Positions 14,361-22,830 of a DNA stretch of 35,049 nt are shown here, one piece after another (positions within the stretch are counted from its first letter, which is position 1; each line of letters opens with the position of its first letter). The DNA comes from Streptomyces sp. A012304 (GTDB lineage: Bacteria; Actinomycetota; Actinomycetes; Streptomycetales; Streptomycetaceae), in the NCBI RefSeq assembly GCF_026008495.1, contig NZ_BQUN01000017.1, forward strand, positions 1 to 35,049, in the 5' to 3' direction. The translations under genes and the position numbers were made by a program. A model generated the notes under the pieces. It saw only the letters and a list, made by a program, of their open reading frames with translations. It did no database searches and was not told the origin of the DNA.

Positions 14361-15564
14361 CCCTCCGGACCTCCGGCGCCCGCTCGGCCGTGGGCGGGCC
14401 CGGCGACCGGCGGCGTGTCCACCAGGTCGCCAGTGGCTCGGTGTAGCGGGCGGTGAGCGGTCCCAGAACGACCAGGATCAGGACGTACGCCGTCGCCAGG
14501 GGACCCAGGGACGGCTCGATGCCGGCCGTCACCGCCAGCCCGGCGATGACGATCGAGAACTCGCCGCGCGCCACCAGCGCCCCGCCCGTGCGCCACCGCC
14601 CCCGCACCGAGATCCCGGCCCGCCGGGCCGCCCAGTACCCGGTGGCGATCTTCGTCGCGGCGGTGACGACGGCCAGCGCGAGCGCCGGCAGCAGCACGGG
14701 CGGGATGCTCGCCGGGTCGGTGTGCAGGCCGAAGAAGACGAAGAAGACCGCGGCGAACAGGTCCCGCAGCGGGCTCAGCAGGGTGTGCGCGCCCTCCGCG
14801 GCCTCCCCGGACAGCGCGATACCCACCAGGAACGCCCCGACGGCCGCCGACACCTGGAGCTGCTGCGCCACACCGGCGACCAGGATGGTCAGCCCCAGCA
14901 CGACCAGCAGCAGCTTCTCCGGGTCGTCGCTGGACACGAAACGGGAGATGAGCCGGCCGTAGCGCACCGCCGCGAACAGCACGAGCCCGGCCATGCCCAG
15001 CGCGATCGCCAGCGTCACGCTGCCCGCCGCCAGCCCCACGCCGGCCACCAGCGCGGTGACGATCGGCAGGTAGACGGCCATCGCCAGGTCCTCCAGCACG
15101 AGGACACTGAGGATCACCGGCGTCTCCCGGTTGCCCACCCGCCCCAGATCACCGAGCACCTTCGCGATGACCCCGGACGACGAGATCCAGGTGACGCCCG
15201 CCAGCACCACGGCCGCCACCGGACCCCAGCCCAGCAGCAGCGCGGCGGCCGCGCCGGGCAGCGCGTTCAGCGCGCAGTCGACCAGGCCCGCCGGATAGTG
15301 CGCCTTGAGGTTGGAGACCAGATCGCTCGCCGTGTACTCCAGGCCGAGCATCAGCAGCAGCAGAATGACGCCGATCTCGGCACCGATGGCCACGAACTCC
15401 TCGCTCGCGCCGAGCGGCAGCAGCCCGCCCTCGCCGAAGGCCAGACCGGCCAGCAGATACAGCGGTATCGGCGAGAGCCGGAAGCGGGCGGCGAACCGGC
15501 CGAGCAGGCCGAGGCCGAGGATGATGGAACCGAACTCGATCAACAGGACCGCGGAGGAGTGCAC
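14341..15564 (-). CDS. KhtU-like cation:proton antiporter (CPA2 family)
   Basis: A 407-residue integral membrane protein with about 12 hydrophobic segments. Family features are LIEFGSIILGLGLLGRFAAR at the N-terminus, EIGVILLLLMLGLEYTASDL, the unwound-helix region WISSSGVIAKVLGDL, and SVLVLEDLAMAVYLPIV carrying the acidic residues expected for proton coupling. It would exchange K+ or Na+ for H+. The GTG at 15564 lies 4 bp after the stop of the upstream TrkA-C gene, with GGAG overlapping that stop. The pair matches the Bacillus KhtT-KhtU arrangement, in which the soluble subunit gates K+ efflux. There is no RCK domain of its own. The C-terminal tail falls inside the tandem repeat and may vary between strains. 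Confidence 0.86.
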   Translation of the reverse strand: MHSSAVLLIEFGSIILGLGLLGRFAARFRLSPIPLYLLAGLAFGEGGLLPLGASEEFVAIGAEIGVILLLLMLGLEYTASDLVSNLKAHYPAGLVDCALNALPGAAAALLLGWGPVAAVVLAGVTWISSSGVIAKVLGDLGRVGNRETPVILSVLVLEDLAMAVYLPIVTALVAGVGLAAGSVTLAIALGMAGLVLFAAVRYGRLISRFVSSDDPEKLLLVVLGLTILVAGVAQQLQVSAAVGAFLVGIALSGEAAEGAHTLLSPLRDLFAAVFFVFFGLHTDPASIPPVLLPALALAVVTAATKIATGYWAARRAGISVRGRWRTGGALVARGEFSIVIAGLAVTAGIEPSLGPLATAYVLILVVLGPLTARYTEPLATWWTRRRSPGPPTAERAPEVRRETPVGD

Positions 15565-15568
15565 CGGT

Positions 15569-16054
15569 TCACTCCCGCCCGAGTATCGCCGCGGCCGCGT
15601 CCACACCCTCGCGGGTGCCGATCACGATGAGGGTGTCGCCGCCCGCGAGCCGGAAGTCCGGCGCCGGGGACGGGATCGCCTCGGCCCGCCGCAGCACCGC
15701 CACGATCGACGCGCCGGTCTCCGTGCGCATCCGGGTCTCGCCCAGCAGCCGTCCGTTCCAGTGCGAGGTCGCGGACACCTCGACGCGCTCGGCGACCAGG
15801 CCCAGGCCCGTGGTGTAGAGCAGGCTCGGACTGTGGTGGGACGGCTGCAGCGCGTCGATCAGCGCGCCCGCCTCGGCACCGCTCAGCCGCAGCGACTGGG
15901 CGCACGAGTCCGGGTCGTCGAGCCGGTACACGCTCACCGTCCGGGTGCCGTCGCGATGCGCCACCACCGACAGGTGGCGCTGCTCGCGCGTCACGAGGTC
16001 GTACTGGACGCCGATGCCCGGCAGCGGCGTCGTCCTGAGACGTGGAGCGGACAC
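15569..16054 (-). CDS. KhtT-like antiporter regulatory subunit (TrkA-C domain)
   Basis: A 161-residue soluble protein. The N-terminal half (VSAPRLRTTPLPGIGVQYDL onward) matches KhtT-type subunits. The C-terminal RCK/TrkA-C domain spans about residues 75-160, ending in PDFRLAGGDTLIVIGTREGV, the usual last strands of this fold. In KhtT this domain binds cyclic di-AMP or senses pH, and it controls the antiporter. The GTG at 16054 is preceded by AAGGGGAAG. It is the first gene of a two-gene operon with the antiporter. Confidence 0.84.
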   Translation of the reverse strand: MSAPRLRTTPLPGIGVQYDLVTREQRHLSVVAHRDGTRTVSVYRLDDPDSCAQSLRLSGAEAGALIDALQPSHHSPSLLYTTGLGLVAERVEVSATSHWNGRLLGETRMRTETGASIVAVLRRAEAIPSPAPDFRLAGGDTLIVIGTREGVDAAAAILGRE

Positions 16055-16175
16055 GGTTCTTCCCCTTGCTGGTCGTTCGCCTACGGCCGCCCGCGCGACC
16101 TGCCCGACCCCGGTACGGCTGCCCCGTCGAGCGGCGGGCAAAGGTGCACGGCGCCGCCATGCTGCCATCCACCCG

Positions 16176-16181
16176 TACGGT
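16176..16181 (+). promoter_or_regulatory. -10 box upstream of NarL-type kinase gene
   Basis: TACGGT ends 6 nt before an in-frame ATG at 16188, 114 bp upstream of the chosen kinase start. It predicts a transcript starting near 16188, giving either a 114-nt leader or a leaderless, 38-residue longer kinase. Confidence 0.45.
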
Positions 16182-16301
16182 GACGACATGGGTGTCGTGA
16201 CGGATGGACAGGGCCGACGCAGCACGGAGAGGCTGGTCACGGCGGTGCCATGGGCACGGAGCCGGCGGACCCGGCGGACCGGGGGAGGAGGAGTCGCGCA
16301 C

Positions 16302-17261
16302 ATGTCGCTGTTCTGGCGGATCTTCGCCCTCAACGCCGCCGGCCTGATCGTGGCAGCCGCGCTGCTCCTGGGCCCGGTCACCGTCTCCACCCCCGTCCTG
16401 CCGGCCGAGGCGCTCGTCGTCGTGGCGGGCCTGGCCGCCCTGCTCGCCGTCAACGCGGTCGTGCTGCACGTCGGACTGGCCCCGCTCGGCCGGCTCGGCC
16501 GGGCCATGGCCGGCGCCGACCTGCTGCACCCCGGGGCCCGTGCCGTCGTCTCCGGACCGGTGGAGACGGCCGAGCTGATCTCGACGTACAACGCCATGCT
16601 CGACCGGCTGGAGGCCGAACGCGCCGCCAGCGCCGCCCAGGCCCTGTCCGCGCAGGAACGGGAGCGGCACCGCGTCGCCCGCGAACTGCACGACGAGGTC
16701 GGCCAGACCCTGACCGCGGTGCTCCTCCAGCTCAAACGGGTCGCCGACCGCGCCCCCGACGACCTGCGCGAGGAGGTCGGCCAGGCCCAGGAGGCCACCC
16801 GCGCCGGCCTCGACGAGATCCGCCGCATCGCCCGCCGGCTGCGCCCCGGCGTCCTCGACGAACTCGGCCTGCTGAGCGCCCTGCGCTCCCTCGCCGCCGA
16901 GTACACCGCCCAGGGACTGACGGTCCGCCCCGAACTGCGCGCCGGCCTGCCCCCACTGACCGAGGAGGCCGAACTCGTGCTCTACCGCGTCGCCCAGGAA
17001 GCCCTCACCAACACCGCCCGGCACGCCGGCGCCGACCGCGCCGAACTTCACCTCCGCCCGGTCGCCGACGGCGTCGAACTCCTCGTACGGGACAACGGCG
17101 GCGGCCTCGGGCCGGGCGCGGAGGAAGGAGCGGGCATCCGCGGCATGCGCGAACGGGCGCTGCTGATCGGAGCGACGCTCACCCTCACCTCCCACCACGA
17201 CGCGGGGACGGACGTACGGCTGCGGGTCGTGACGGAGGGCATCCGCGGAGACGGCCGATGA
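16302..17261 (+). CDS. Sensor histidine kinase (NarL/DegS type)
   Basis: A 319-residue kinase. Two membrane helices (about 6-27 and 36-58) with almost no external loop precede a HAMP-like segment. HisKA_3 holds His130 in RHRVARELHDEVGQTL, and a HATPase_c domain includes ALTNTARHAGADRAEL and DNGGGLGPG followed by GIRGMRERA. The sensor region is tiny, so it likely senses a membrane or internal signal. The ATG at 16302 has a strong GGGGGAGGAGGAG site; an in-frame ATG at 16188 is possible. Its stop overlaps the regulator gene's start. Position suggests the orthologue of S. coelicolor SCO5784, reported to affect secondary metabolism and secretion stress (from memory). Confidence 0.86.
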   Translation: MSLFWRIFALNAAGLIVAAALLLGPVTVSTPVLPAEALVVVAGLAALLAVNAVVLHVGLAPLGRLGRAMAGADLLHPGARAVVSGPVETAELISTYNAMLDRLEAERAASAAQALSAQERERHRVARELHDEVGQTLTAVLLQLKRVADRAPDDLREEVGQAQEATRAGLDEIRRIARRLRPGVLDELGLLSALRSLAAEYTAQGLTVRPELRAGLPPLTEEAELVLYRVAQEALTNTARHAGADRAELHLRPVADGVELLVRDNGGGLGPGAEEGAGIRGMRERALLIGATLTLTSHHDAGTDVRLRVVTEGIRGDGR

Positions 17262-17947
17262 GCGACCACATACGAACCCCCTCGCCCACCGCTCCCACCC
17301 GTGTGCTGCTCGCCGACGACCACACCCTCGTGCGCCGGGGCGTGCGGCTGATACTGGACGGCGAGCCGGACCTGACGGTGGTGGCCGAGGCCGGTGACGG
17401 GGCCGAGGCGGTCGAGCGGGCCCGGGAAGGGGACATCGACCTCGCCGTCCTCGACATCGCGATGCCCCGGACGACCGGGCTGCAGGCGGCCCGCGAACTC
17501 TCCCGCCGCCTGCCCGGCCTGCGCATCCTCATCCTCACCATGTACGACAACGAGCAGTACTTCTTCGAGGCCCTCAAAGCCGGAGCGGGCGGCTACGTCC
17601 TGAAGTCCGTCGCCGACCGCGACCTCGTGGAGGCCTGCCGGGCGGCCGTGCGCGACGAGCCGTTCATCTACCCCGGCGCGGAGCGGGCCCTCGTCCGCTC
17701 CTACCTGGACCGGCTGCACCGCGGTGACGGCGTCGACGGACTGCCCGAGCGGCCCATCACCGAACGCGAGGAAGAGATCCTCAAGCTCGTCGCCGAGGGG
17801 CACACCTCCAAGGAGATCGGCGCACTGCTCTTCATCAGCGCCAAGACGGTCGAACGCCACCGCGCGAACCTCCTCCAGAAGCTCGGCATGCGCGACCGCC
17901 TGGAACTCACCCGCTACGCCATCCGTGCCGGGCTCGTCGACCCCTGA
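17258..17947 (+). CDS. Response regulator (NarL/LuxR family)
   Basis: A 229-residue regulator with a receiver domain (TRVLLADDHTLVRRGVRLIL, acceptor Asp66 in LAVLDIAMP, switch region ILILTMYDNEQYFFEALKAG, Lys in YVLKSVADRDLVEA). A LuxR-type helix-turn-helix follows: ITEREEEILKLVAEGHTSKE and then ISAKTVERHRANLLQKLGM. Both domains look complete. The ATG overlaps the kinase stop (ATGA), so the two proteins are made together. The likely S. coelicolor counterpart is SCO5785. Targets cannot be read from this window. Confidence 0.9.
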   Translation: MSDHIRTPSPTAPTRVLLADDHTLVRRGVRLILDGEPDLTVVAEAGDGAEAVERAREGDIDLAVLDIAMPRTTGLQAARELSRRLPGLRILILTMYDNEQYFFEALKAGAGGYVLKSVADRDLVEACRAAVRDEPFIYPGAERALVRSYLDRLHRGDGVDGLPERPITEREEEILKLVAEGHTSKEIGALLFISAKTVERHRANLLQKLGMRDRLELTRYAIRAGLVDP

Positions 17948-17950
17948 CCG

Positions 17951-18343
17951 TCAGGTCCGGCGCCGCGGCCTGCGGCGGCGCCGGACCACATGGCCGGCAC
18001 CCAGGGCGAGGGCACCCAGGGCCAGAGCCACCCCCAGGGGCCGTTCGAAGTCGGAGGGTCCCGTGCCGCCCCCGACACCGCCCCGCACCCCGCGCGTGGG
18101 ACGGGACCTGGCCGTCGCCGTACCGATGACGCCTCTGCGGGGCAGGGCCTCGCAGGCGATGCCGTCGTCCGGCCCGGCGTCCTCGTCCAGCCGGTGCGGG
18201 TCGCTGCGGTCCCGGTCGAACTCCGCCTGCGCGTCCTCCTGGAAGGCGAAGTCACGACAGTCCAGGTCGGGCTGGGCGTACGCCGGCGCTCCGGTCGCCA
18301 GCACGACCGTCACAGCGGCGGCGAACGTCGTCCCTGGGCGCAT
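17951..18343 (-). CDS. Secreted/membrane Excalibur calcium-binding protein
   Basis: A 130-residue protein. A signal peptide ([20 protein letters not shown] then AYA) is followed by one Excalibur domain, residues about 24-65: [19 protein letters not shown] and the calcium-loop-like end [13 protein letters not shown], with two Cys that can form a disulfide. A Gly-rich linker and a C-terminal membrane helix ([19 protein letters not shown]) with an Arg-rich tail follow, which suggests cell-surface anchoring. Excalibur domains occur in extracellular actinobacterial proteins, often with nucleases, and are thought to bind Ca2+. GAAAGGAG precedes the ATG. It converges with the response regulator gene, leaving 3 bp between stops. 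Confidence 0.82.
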   Translation of the reverse strand: MRPGTTFAAAVTVVLATGAPAYAQPDLDCRDFAFQEDAQAEFDRDRSDPHRLDEDAGPDDGIACEALPRRGVIGTATARSRPTRGVRGGVGGGTGPSDFERPLGVALALGALALGAGHVVRRRRRPRRRT

Positions 18344-18500
18344 GGCCTGCTCCTTTCGAGCCGGTGCGGGGTGCCCCGAGCCGGTCGCCCGTACGAGCGG
18401 CCGCTACTCCGACCGTAGGAACGCACCCGGCCGTCCGGCGCGACCTGCTGGGCCGAACGGGTCGCCGCACGGCCCCGGAGGAGCAGCGCTCCGGACCACC

Positions 18501-18506
18501 TACCCT
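18501..18506 (+). promoter_or_regulatory. -10 box for leaderless miaB
   Basis: TACCCT ends 6 nt before the ATG at 18513 and there is no ribosome-binding site, so miaB is probably leaderless. Confidence 0.45.
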
Positions 18507-18512
18507 TGAGGC

Positions 18513-20042
18513 ATGACCAGCAGCAGCGACCGGAGCCCCGCAGTGGACGTTCACGCACCCAAGAGCTACGAGATCCGCACCTACGGATGCCAGATGAACG
18601 TCCACGACTCCGAGCGGTTGTCCGGGCTGCTCGAGGAGGCCGGGTACGTGCGCGCGCCCGAGGGGACGGACGGCGACGCGGACGTCGTCGTCTTCAACAC
18701 CTGCGCCGTGCGCGAGAACGCCGACAACCGGCTGTACGGAAACCTCGGCCGTCTCGCGCCGAAGAAGGCCGCGCGGCCCGGCATGCAGATCGCGGTCGGC
18801 GGCTGCCTGGCGCAGAAGGACCGCGACACCATCGTGAAGAAGGCGCCCTGGGTGGACGTCGTCTTCGGCACGCACAACATCGGCAAGCTGCCGGTGCTGC
18901 TGGAACGCGCGCGCGTGCAGGAAGAGGCGCAGGTCGAGATCGCCGAGTCGCTGGAGGCCTTCCCCTCCACCCTGCCGACCCGCCGCGAGAGCGCGTACGC
19001 CGCCTGGGTGTCCATCTCCGTCGGCTGCAACAACACCTGCACGTTCTGCATCGTCCCGGCCCTGCGCGGCAAGGAGAAGGACCGCCGCACCGGCGACATC
19101 CTCGCCGAGATCGACGCCCTGGTCGCCGAGGGCGTCTCCGAGATCACCCTGCTCGGCCAGAACGTCAACGCGTACGGCTCCGACATCGGTGACCGCGAGG
19201 CCTTCAGCAAGCTGCTGCGCGCCTGCGGCACGATCGAGGGCCTGGAGCGCGTCCGCTTCACCTCGCCGCACCCCCGTGACTTCACCGACGACGTCATCGC
19301 CGCCATGGCCGAGACCCCGAACGTGATGCCGCAGCTGCACATGCCGCTCCAGTCCGGCTCGGACCCGGTCCTGAAGGCGATGCGCCGCTCCTACCGGCAG
19401 GAGCGCTACCTCGGGATCATCGAGAAGGTGCGGGCCGCCATCCCGCACGCCGCGATCACCACCGACATCATCGTGGGCTTCCCTGGCGAGACCGAGGAGG
19501 ACTTCGAGCAGACCCTGCACGTCGTGCGCGAGGCCCGCTTCGCCCAGGCCTTCACCTTCCAGTACTCCAAGCGCCCCGGCACACCCGCGGCCACCATGGA
19601 CGACCAGATCCCCAAGGAGGTCGTCCAGGCGCGCTACGAGCGTCTCGTCGCCCTCCAGGAGGAGATCTCCTGGGAGGAGAACAAGAAGCAGGTCGGCCGC
19701 ACGCTGGAGCTGATGGTCGCCGAGGGCGAGGGCCGCAAGGACGGCGCCACGCACCGCCTCTCCGGCCGCGCCCCCGACAACCGCCTGGTCCACTTCACCA
19801 AGCCGGAGCAGCAGGTCCGCCCCGGTGACGTGGTGACCGTCGAGGTGACGTACGCCGCCCCGCACCACCTCCTCGCCGAGGGCCCCGTCCTCGACGTGCG
19901 CCGCACGCGCGCGGGCGACGCCTGGGAGAAGCGCACCGCCGAGAAGGCGGCCAAGCCGGCCGGCGTCCTGCTCGGCCTGCCCAAGATCGGTGTGCCCGCG
20001 CCGCTCCCGGTGGCCTCGGGCAGCGGCTGCGGCTGCGACTGA
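18513..20042 (+). CDS. miaB: tRNA-2-methylthio-N6-dimethylallyladenosine synthase MiaB
   Basis: A 509-residue radical-SAM methylthiotransferase that adds the 2-methylthio group to isopentenyl-A37 of tRNAs reading UNN codons. The N-terminal UPF0004 domain carries three cluster cysteines, in YGCQMN (Cys26), NTCAVREN and GGCLAQ. The radical-SAM motif is CNNTCTFC (Cys172, Cys176, Cys179). A TRAM domain follows near residues 380-450. The last residues, SGSGCGCD, form a Cys-rich tail. A later in-frame GTG would shorten the N-terminus by 10 residues. MiaA, which makes its substrate nucleoside, is encoded 1.7 kb downstream. In Streptomyces this modification touches the UUA-reading bldA tRNA and so development. 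Confidence 0.94.
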   Translation: MTSSSDRSPAVDVHAPKSYEIRTYGCQMNVHDSERLSGLLEEAGYVRAPEGTDGDADVVVFNTCAVRENADNRLYGNLGRLAPKKAARPGMQIAVGGCLAQKDRDTIVKKAPWVDVVFGTHNIGKLPVLLERARVQEEAQVEIAESLEAFPSTLPTRRESAYAAWVSISVGCNNTCTFCIVPALRGKEKDRRTGDILAEIDALVAEGVSEITLLGQNVNAYGSDIGDREAFSKLLRACGTIEGLERVRFTSPHPRDFTDDVIAAMAETPNVMPQLHMPLQSGSDPVLKAMRRSYRQERYLGIIEKVRAAIPHAAITTDIIVGFPGETEEDFEQTLHVVREARFAQAFTFQYSKRPGTPAATMDDQIPKEVVQARYERLVALQEEISWEENKKQVGRTLELMVAEGEGRKDGATHRLSGRAPDNRLVHFTKPEQQVRPGDVVTVEVTYAAPHHLLAEGPVLDVRRTRAGDAWEKRTAEKAAKPAGVLLGLPKIGVPAPLPVASGSGCGCD

Positions 20043-20085
20043 CGCGGAACGCCACGGTCGAGGACCGATTGACGGCGGGCGGGGA

Positions 20086-20091
20086 TACGCT
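20086..20091 (+). promoter_or_regulatory. -10 box for leaderless LigB-like gene
   Basis: TACGCT ends 7 nt before the ATG at 20099, again without a ribosome-binding site. The gene may have its own leaderless transcript besides read-through from miaB. Confidence 0.4.
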
Positions 20092-20098
20092 CCCGATC

Positions 20099-20818
20099 AT
20101 GCTTGTCGCCGCCGCCGTCTGCCCGTGTCCGCCCCTGCTCGTGCCCGAGGTCGCCGCGGGTGCCGCGCCCGAGCTGGACGTGGCGCGTGCCGCCTGCTCC
20201 GAGGCGCTGGCCGTGCTCGCCGCCGCCCGGCCGGACCGGCTCGTGGTCGTCGGGCCCGCCGAGGAGCCGGCGTGCGGGGCGTATCCGGAGGGCGCGCGGG
20301 GCTCGTTCCGCGGCTTCGGCGTGGACCTCGCCGTACGGCTCGGCCGGGGCGGCGGGGACACGGCGTCCGAGGAGCGCGAACTCCCGCCCTCCCTCGCGGT
20401 CGCCGCCTGGCTGCTGGAGCGGGCCGGCTGGTCGCACGCCCCTGTCGAGGGACTCGGCGTCGCGGAGCCCCTCGCTCCCGAGCGGTGCGTCGGCATCGGA
20501 AGGGACATCGGGCGGCGGGCCGGGCGGGTCGCGCTGCTGGTCATGGGCGACGGCACCGCGCGCCGCACCCTGAAGGGGCCGGGCTACCTCGACGAGCGCG
20601 CGGCGCCCTTCGACGCCGAGATCGCGCGGGCGCTCGGCACGGCGGACGTCGCGGCCCTCACGGCACTCGACGTCGAGTCGGCGCGCGAGCTGATGGTCGC
20701 GGGCCGCGCGCCCTGGCAGGTACTGGCGGGCGCGGCCGAGGACGCGGGGCTCACGGGCACGCTGCTGTACGACGACGCGCCCTATGGGGTGGGCTACATG
20801 GTCGCGGCCTGGTCATAG
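20099..20818 (+). CDS. LigB-like (class III extradiol dioxygenase fold) protein, metal histidines absent
   Basis: A 239-residue protein with the LigB-like pattern: MLVAAAVCPCPPLLVPEVA at the start, PDRLVVVGPAEEP, VALLVMGDGTARRT and the end YDDAPYGVGYMVAAW. True extradiol enzymes bind iron through two histidines and a glutamate, usually with His after the VVVxP strand and in a GDLSH-type motif. Here the equivalent places read GPAEE and GDGTA, and the whole protein has only one His. Dioxygenase activity is therefore doubtful. It lies between miaB and miaA, as in other streptomycetes. Function unknown. Confidence 0.75.
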   Translation: MLVAAAVCPCPPLLVPEVAAGAAPELDVARAACSEALAVLAAARPDRLVVVGPAEEPACGAYPEGARGSFRGFGVDLAVRLGRGGGDTASEERELPPSLAVAAWLLERAGWSHAPVEGLGVAEPLAPERCVGIGRDIGRRAGRVALLVMGDGTARRTLKGPGYLDERAAPFDAEIARALGTADVAALTALDVESARELMVAGRAPWQVLAGAAEDAGLTGTLLYDDAPYGVGYMVAAWS

Positions 20819-20832
20819 CGGAGGTGACGGGG

Positions 20833-20923
20833 GCGCCGGGTGTGCCGCAGTGGAACGGCGCACCCGGCGCGGCGGCGGAACGGCGGACGGCCGCGAGCGT
20901 TCCCGCCGCGCGGCCGTCCGCCG
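20833..20923. terminator. Two consecutive strong hairpins between convergent genes
   Basis: GCGCCGGGTGTGCCG (20833-20847) pairs with CGGCGCACCCGGCGC (20856-20870) with a single G-U. CGGCGGACGGCCGCG (20881-20895) pairs perfectly with CGCGGCCGTCCGCCG (20909-20923). They lie between the converging LigB-like gene and the antitoxin homologue, and each could end one of the two transcripts. Confidence 0.75.
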
Positions 20924-20949
20924 ATCGATCCGTTGCCGTGGGATTGGGG

Positions 20950-21219
20950 TCAAGAGCCCGGCGGAGGCGTGCTCGGCGGCGTGAACGTGTCGCCGCCCGC
21001 CCCCGGACCGTCCTTGTGCGCGAGCCGGTCCATGGCGCCCTTGGCCTTGTCGGTGCCCGTGTGAATCCTGTCGCTGTACTTGCCCTTGGTCCGCTCGTCG
21101 ACGACCTTCGCGGCCTTGTCGATGCCGTGCTGGATCTTGTCCTCGTGCCGTTCCGCGAGGTGGGAGACCCTGTCCTTGGCCGGGCCGAGTCTGGCTTTCA
21201 GATTGTTCAGAAGACCCAT
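20950..21219 (-). CDS. Rv0909/MT0933-family antitoxin homologue
   Basis: An 89-residue small helical protein: MGLLNNLKARLGPAKDRVSH and DKIQHGIDKAAKVVDERTKG match the short Lys-rich family typified by M. tuberculosis Rv0909, whose partner is the START-like toxin Rv0910. The C-terminus is Gly/Pro-rich. No START-like toxin is encoded beside it, so its antitoxin role here is uncertain; such solo copies are common in streptomycetes. It lies 24 bp downstream of the acidic protein gene, so the two may form an operon. Confidence 0.72.
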   Translation of the reverse strand: MGLLNNLKARLGPAKDRVSHLAERHEDKIQHGIDKAAKVVDERTKGKYSDRIHTGTDKAKGAMDRLAHKDGPGAGGDTFTPPSTPPPGS

Positions 21220-21243
21220 GGGTCACCTTCCCTGACAGGTCCG

Positions 21244-21600
21244 CTAGGTGCGGGCGTTCTCGCCGGCCTCGCTGTCGGCGGCCTCCTCGGCGGACTGCTG
21301 ACGGGGAATCTCGACGCCGTCGCCGGCGACGGCCGCCTCGGGCTCCGCATCCGCCGTCCTCACGGCGTCACGGCCCTCGGCCGACTCCCGCGCCGGCCTC
21401 TCCCCGGCGGCCCCCTCCGCCTCGGCGCCGTCCGCCGACCTGTCGGCCGGTGCCTCGGTGGCGGTCCCCGCCTCCTGCGCGGTCGTCCCTTCCGTGACCG
21501 TCTCCTTCGACGTCTCTTCCGTCGTCTCCTCCGTCGTCTCCTCCGCCGTCGCCTCCTCCGTGGCCTTCGACCTCCGGAAAAGCCGCGCCAAAACGCCCAT
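21244..21600 (-). CDS. Acidic low-complexity protein of unknown function
   Basis: A 118-residue protein not matched to any family I know. A short basic N-terminus (MGVLARLFRRSK) is followed by Glu/Thr-rich repeats (AEETTEETTEETSKET) and then an Ala/Glu/Asp-rich disordered tail. The basic amphipathic start could touch membranes and the rest is probably unstructured. It precedes the antitoxin homologue on the same strand and is divergent from miaA. The frame has strong GC bias at third positions and an ATG start, so it appears coding. Confidence 0.6.
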   Translation of the reverse strand: MGVLARLFRRSKATEEATAEETTEETTEETSKETVTEGTTAQEAGTATEAPADRSADGAEAEGAAGERPARESAEGRDAVRTADAEPEAAVAGDGVEIPRQQSAEEAADSEAGENART

Positions 21601-21771
21601 ATTCACTCCATACGGTACTCGTGCGGGCGGAATCCCGCGTTGTCCGGTGCGTCCTTTTGCGCCACCGGGATGCGCCGCCCCTGTGCGCGGGCGACGGGGA
21701 TCTCGCAACGGGCAACGACGCCGGACCGGCCCCGTCACGTAACTCGTTCGAGGGCGGGAAGCGAGGTTTGC

Positions 21772-21777
21772 GAGACT
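21772..21777 (+). promoter_or_regulatory. Possible -10 box for leaderless miaA
   Basis: GAGACT ends 6 nt before the GTG at 21784. It keeps only the second A and last T of a -10 box, but position and absence of a ribosome-binding site match the other leaderless candidates here. Confidence 0.3.
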
Positions 21778-21783
21778 GGTGCG

Positions 21784-22722
21784 GTGAGCAGCGCACCCCC
21801 CTCCCCTCGCGTCATCGCCGTCGTCGGACCGACCGCGGCCGGAAAGTCCGATCTGGGCGTCTTCCTGGCCCGGCAGCTGGGCGGCGAGGTCGTCAACGCC
21901 GACTCCATGCAGCTCTACCGAGGGATGGACATCGGCACCGCCAAGCTGACGCCCGAGGAGCGCGGCGGAGTCCCGCACCACCTCCTGGACATCTGGGACG
22001 TCACGGTCACCGCCTCCGTCGCCGAGTACCAGAGGCTGGCCCGCGCCCGGATCGACGCGCTGCTCGCCGAGGGGCGGTGGCCGATTCTCGTCGGCGGCTC
22101 CGGGCTGTACGTCCGCGGCGCCGTCGACAACCTGGAGTTCCCGGGCACCGACCCCGAGGTCAGGGCCCGGCTGGAGGAGGAGCTGACCCTGCGCGGTTCC
22201 GGCGCGCTGCACGCCCGGCTGGCCGCCGCCGACCCCGAGGCCGCGCAGGCGATCCTGCCCAGCAACGGCCGCCGTATCGTCCGCGCCCTCGAAGTGATCG
22301 AGATCACCGGCAAGCCCTTCACCGCCAACCTCCCGAGCCACGACTCGGTCTACGACACCGTCCAGATCGGCGTCGACGTGGCGCGCCCCGAGCTCGACGA
22401 GCGGATCGCCCGGCGCGTCGACCGGATGTGGGACGCGGGGCTCGTGGACGAGGTGCGCGCGCTGGAGGCGCAGGGCCTGCGCACGGGGCGTACGGCCTCG
22501 CGCGCGCTCGGCTACCAGCAGGTCCTCGCCGCATTGTCCGGCGAGTGCACCGAGGACGAGGCGCGCGCGGAGACGGTCCGTGCCACCAAGCGCTTCGCGC
22601 GCCGTCAGGATTCATGGTTCAGGCGCGACCCCCGGGTGCACTGGTTGAGTGGGGCCGCGGCGGACCTCACGAAACTTCCGCGGCTCGCACTGGCGTTGGT
22701 CGAACGACCGGTTACAGCCTGA
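21784..22722 (+). CDS. miaA: tRNA dimethylallyltransferase MiaA
   Basis: A 312-residue prenyltransferase that attaches dimethylallyl to N6 of A37 in tRNAs reading codons that begin with U. The P-loop-like motif is GPTAAGKS (residues 15-22), followed by VVNADSMQLYRGMDIGTAKL with the catalytic aspartate, HHLLDIWDV, and ILVGGSGLYVRGAVDNLEFP. The helical tRNA-binding insert and the C-terminal ATKRFARRQDSWFRRDPRV are present. The GTG start is set by the N-terminal P-loop and the -10 box 6 nt upstream. MiaB acts on its product. Confidence 0.94.
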   Translation: MSSAPPSPRVIAVVGPTAAGKSDLGVFLARQLGGEVVNADSMQLYRGMDIGTAKLTPEERGGVPHHLLDIWDVTVTASVAEYQRLARARIDALLAEGRWPILVGGSGLYVRGAVDNLEFPGTDPEVRARLEEELTLRGSGALHARLAAADPEAAQAILPSNGRRIVRALEVIEITGKPFTANLPSHDSVYDTVQIGVDVARPELDERIARRVDRMWDAGLVDEVRALEAQGLRTGRTASRALGYQQVLAALSGECTEDEARAETVRATKRFARRQDSWFRRDPRVHWLSGAAADLTKLPRLALALVERPVTA

Positions 22723-22830
22723 TCACGTCATGGCATCGGGACGCTCAGGCCGTCATCCGGGCCTTCGGCAGCGTGCCATCATCGAGCTTCGATCGACCAA
22801 GTGGAGTCCGAGTTGGGAGGGCGCGTGGCG

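Noticed and set aside
13328..14596. Long minus-strand frame with 29-residue protein repeats
   Set aside because: The protein repeat is just the 87-bp DNA repeat read in a frame that also runs antisense through the MazG-like gene and out of frame through the antiporter end. No start site or family match.
20950..21219. Complete toxin-antitoxin locus
   Set aside because: Only the antitoxin-like protein is recognisable. The neighbouring 118-residue protein does not resemble the START-like toxin partner.
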